Shown: one piece after another, positions 7,429-8,900 of the stretch
Layout of the letters: every line of letters starts with the position of its first letter
How positions within the stretch are numbered: the stretch's first letter is position 1
Assembly: GCA_021818125.1 (NCBI GenBank)
Contig: JAKAFG010000073.1
Coordinates: 1 to 8,900, forward strand
DNA length: 8,900 nt
Direction: 5' to 3'
Origin: Pseudomonadota bacterium
GTDB lineage: Bacteria; Pseudomonadota; Gammaproteobacteria; Acidithiobacillales; Acidithiobacillaceae
The notes under the pieces: generated by a model
Databases searched by the model: none
Seen by the model: only the letters and a program-made list of their open reading frames with translations
Told to the model about the DNA's origin: nothing
Translations under genes and position numbers: made by a program

Positions 7429-8240
7429 TGGGTGTGGTGGGCATTATCGGTGGCAGCGGTCTGACCCGGCTCAAAAATTTGCAGATTCGCAACCGGCGGG
7501 TGATCCGCACCCCCTTTGGTGAGACTTCTGGCCCGCTGACTTTTGGCCAGCTCGGTGGACAGGAGGTGGTGTTTATTGCCCGCCATGGCTATGGGCACAC
7601 TATTCCTCCACACCGGGTCAATTATCGCGCCAATATCTGGGCGCTGCACCATGTCGGTGTGACGCATGTTATCGCGGTGGCGGCGGTGGGTGGAATCACG
7701 GCAGCCATGCAGTCAGGCGTCCTCTGTCTGCCTGATCAGATGATTGATTACACCAGTGGGCGTCCCAGCACCTTCTTTGAGGGTGGGGAAAGCATGGTGG
7801 TGCATATCGACTTTTCTGAGCCCTATTGTCAGCGGGTACGTGAGCGTCTGCTGCAGGCGGCGGGATCTGCGGATATCGTGGTTATTGACGGCGGCACCTA
7901 TGCGGCTACCCAGGGGCCGCGCCTGGAAACCATCGCCGAAATTCGCCGTATCGAAAGGGACGGTGGAGATGTGGTGGGGATGACCGGGGCTCCGGAATCG
8001 GTACTGGCACGGGAAATCGGTCTGTGCTACGCGCCCTTGTCGCTGGTGGTCAATCCGGCGGCGGGCAAGTCGGCGGAGCCGATTACCATGGAAGCCATTG
8101 ATGCCGTTATGCACGAGGGAATGGGGCGGGTGCGGAAAGTGCTGGAAAATGCCGTGCCGTTGCTCGCGGACTGTCGGCAGTGCAGTTGTACCACTTCTGT
8201 GGGACCGGAAGCCCTCAAGCATTTGCATAACAAAAAGTAA
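7428..8240 (+). CDS. mtnP: S-methyl-5'-thioinosine phosphorylase (MTAP/PNP family)
   Basis: The predicted reaction is 5'-methylthioinosine plus phosphate to hypoxanthine plus 5-methylthioribose-1-phosphate, as in the Pseudomonas aeruginosa enzyme PA3004. Family members are often labelled mtnP or MTA phosphorylase. Seen: IIGGSGL (6-12) phosphate site, ARHGYGH (51-57), HRVNYRANIWAL (62-73), AVGGI (86-90), TQGPRLET (161-168) and MTGAPE (185-190). The base-specificity segment is VVNPAAGKS (207-215). N209 there replaces the Asp that binds the adenine amino group in true MTA phosphorylases, which favours a 6-oxopurine. The protein is 270 residues, with a C-terminal C249-x2-C252-x-C254 tail; CxC tails are known in some thermostable MTA phosphorylases. 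GGAGG lies seven bases before the ATG, which overlaps the hpt stop (TGATG). An MTA deaminase would be needed to make the substrate and is not in the window. Confidence 0.88.
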   Translation: MGVVGIIGGSGLTRLKNLQIRNRRVIRTPFGETSGPLTFGQLGGQEVVFIARHGYGHTIPPHRVNYRANIWALHHVGVTHVIAVAAVGGITAAMQSGVLCLPDQMIDYTSGRPSTFFEGGESMVVHIDFSEPYCQRVRERLLQAAGSADIVVIDGGTYAATQGPRLETIAEIRRIERDGGDVVGMTGAPESVLAREIGLCYAPLSLVVNPAAGKSAEPITMEAIDAVMHEGMGRVRKVLENAVPLLADCRQCSCTTSVGPEALKHLHNKK

Positions 8241-8253
8241 CCAATGAATGGTT
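8232..8253 (-). terminator. Weak candidate terminator for gor
   Basis: Reading the minus strand, AACCA-TTCAT-TGGTT (8239-8253) forms a 5-base-pair stem, followed two bases later by five T (8232-8236), then GTT. The stem is short and A/T-rich, so it would be weak. It overlaps the end of the convergent phosphorylase gene. On the plus strand the same hairpin has no T-run, and no terminator for the phosphorylase operon is seen. Confidence 0.25.
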
Positions 8254-8296
8254 CGCGTCGATGGCACCCTCTGCTGCCGACACATCGCGGAAGCCA

Positions 8297-8900
8297 TCAG
8301 CGCATGGTGACGAATTCCTCGGAACTGGTGGGATGGATGGCAATGGTGTCATCAAAATCCTGTTTGGTCGCGCCCATGCGCAGGGCTACCGCAAAACCCT
8401 GAAGCATTTCGTCCACACCGTCACCGATGGCATGCAGGCCAACAATCTTTTCTTCCCGGCCCACCGTGACCAGCTTCATCGCGGTTTTTTCCGGTTCCGC
8501 CGAAAAGGCGCGGAGCATCGGGGTGAAGGTCGTCTGGTAGACTTTGACTGCTTCTTCTCCATATTGCTTTTGGGCGGCTGCCTCGCTGAGCCCGATGGTC
8601 GCGATGGGGGGATGGCTGAAGATCACGGTGGGTACCAGATGGGTATCGAGATGACGCTCTGTCTGAGCGTCGAAGAGGCGATCGGCGAGACGACGCCCGG
8701 CGGCGATGGCGACGGGCGTGAGTGCTGGACCAGCGGTGACATCGCCAACCGCATAGATGCCGGATGCCTGGGTATTCTGGAAAGCATCCACGGGGATAAA
8801 ACCCTGCGGGTCAGCGGCAATGTTCGCGATCCCCAGGCCAAGGTCGGCGCTGTTCGGGCGGCGACCGATAGCCCAGATGATGGCATCCAGCCCACCGAGG
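8297..8900 (-). CDS. gor: Glutathione reductase, C-terminal 200 residues (cut by window end)
   Basis: Gor is a cytosolic homodimeric FAD enzyme that uses NADPH to reduce glutathione disulfide. Seen in the fragment (numbered from the window edge): AIGRRPN (10-16), typical after the NADPH domain, and the FAD-binding GIYAVGDV (47-54). [17 protein letters not shown] follows, then the dimer domain beginning [37 protein letters not shown] comes next, and the C-terminal signature [12 protein letters not shown] has the catalytic His189-Glu pair that forms the active site with the partner subunit. These blocks match E. coli Gor closely from memory and separate it from mercuric reductase and lipoamide dehydrogenase. 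The reading frame is open to the window edge; about 250 N-terminal residues, with the redox Cys pair, lie outside. It converges on the phosphorylase gene with a 56-base gap. Confidence 0.95.
   Translation of the reverse strand, partial: LGGLDAIIWAIGRRPNSADLGLGIANIAADPQGFIPVDAFQNTQASGIYAVGDVTAGPALTPVAIAAGRRLADRLFDAQTERHLDTHLVPTVIFSHPPIATIGLSEAAAQKQYGEEAVKVYQTTFTPMLRAFSAEPEKTAMKLVTVGREEKIVGLHAIGDGVDEMLQGFAVALRMGATKQDFDDTIAIHPTSSEEFVTMR

Noticed and set aside
7713..8297. A 194-codon minus-strand frame opposite the MTI phosphorylase.
   Set aside because: Antisense shadow of a gene with clear family motifs; no ribosome site or domain.

Overview
The window is ordinary, tightly packed chromosomal DNA from a GC-rich proteobacterium. 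The closest remembered relatives of the genes are gammaproteobacterial, mostly Pseudomonas- or E. coli-like. A DsrE-type sulfur protein in an otherwise housekeeping setting would suit a sulfur oxidiser such as Acidithiobacillus, but that is an inference from gene content only. No tRNA, rRNA, insertion sequence, CRISPR array or prophage signal was seen, and no stretch over 300 bases lacks a gene.

Left block (1-3503), surface polysaccharide: a 516-residue GT4-type glycosyltransferase on the plus strand runs head-on into an rmd-gmd operon on the minus strand, with 11 bases between the stop codons. Gmd and Rmd together turn GDP-mannose into GDP-D-rhamnose. The glycosyltransferase is a candidate user of that sugar or of mannose, which suggests a D-rhamnose-containing LPS or exopolysaccharide.

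Middle block (3504-5484): a 191-base intergenic region with candidate promoters on both strands, a possible 21-codon leader ORF and a small palindrome leads into radC, dgkA and a PAP2 phosphatase. These three are overlapping or nearly touching and read as one transcript. DgkA (lipid kinase) and PAP2 (lipid phosphatase) catalyse opposing reactions and share one reading frame, separated only by TGA and three bases.

Right block (5485-8240): a clear sigma-70-like promoter precedes two small membrane-anchored proteins that resemble the Bacillus YtxG (DUF948)/YtxH pair. A second promoter and a near-ideal ribosome binding site then lead a likely operon of a DsrE-family sulfur-carrier protein, hypoxanthine phosphoribosyltransferase and S-methyl-5'-thioinosine phosphorylase. 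The last two are consecutive steps: the phosphorylase releases hypoxanthine from methylthioinosine and Hpt returns it to IMP. The DsrE gene is the unexpected member and gives the best hypothesis in the window, a link between sulfur relay and methylthio-nucleoside salvage.

Right edge (8297-8900): the last 200 codons of glutathione reductase (gor) on the minus strand, cut by the window end and convergent with the phosphorylase gene.
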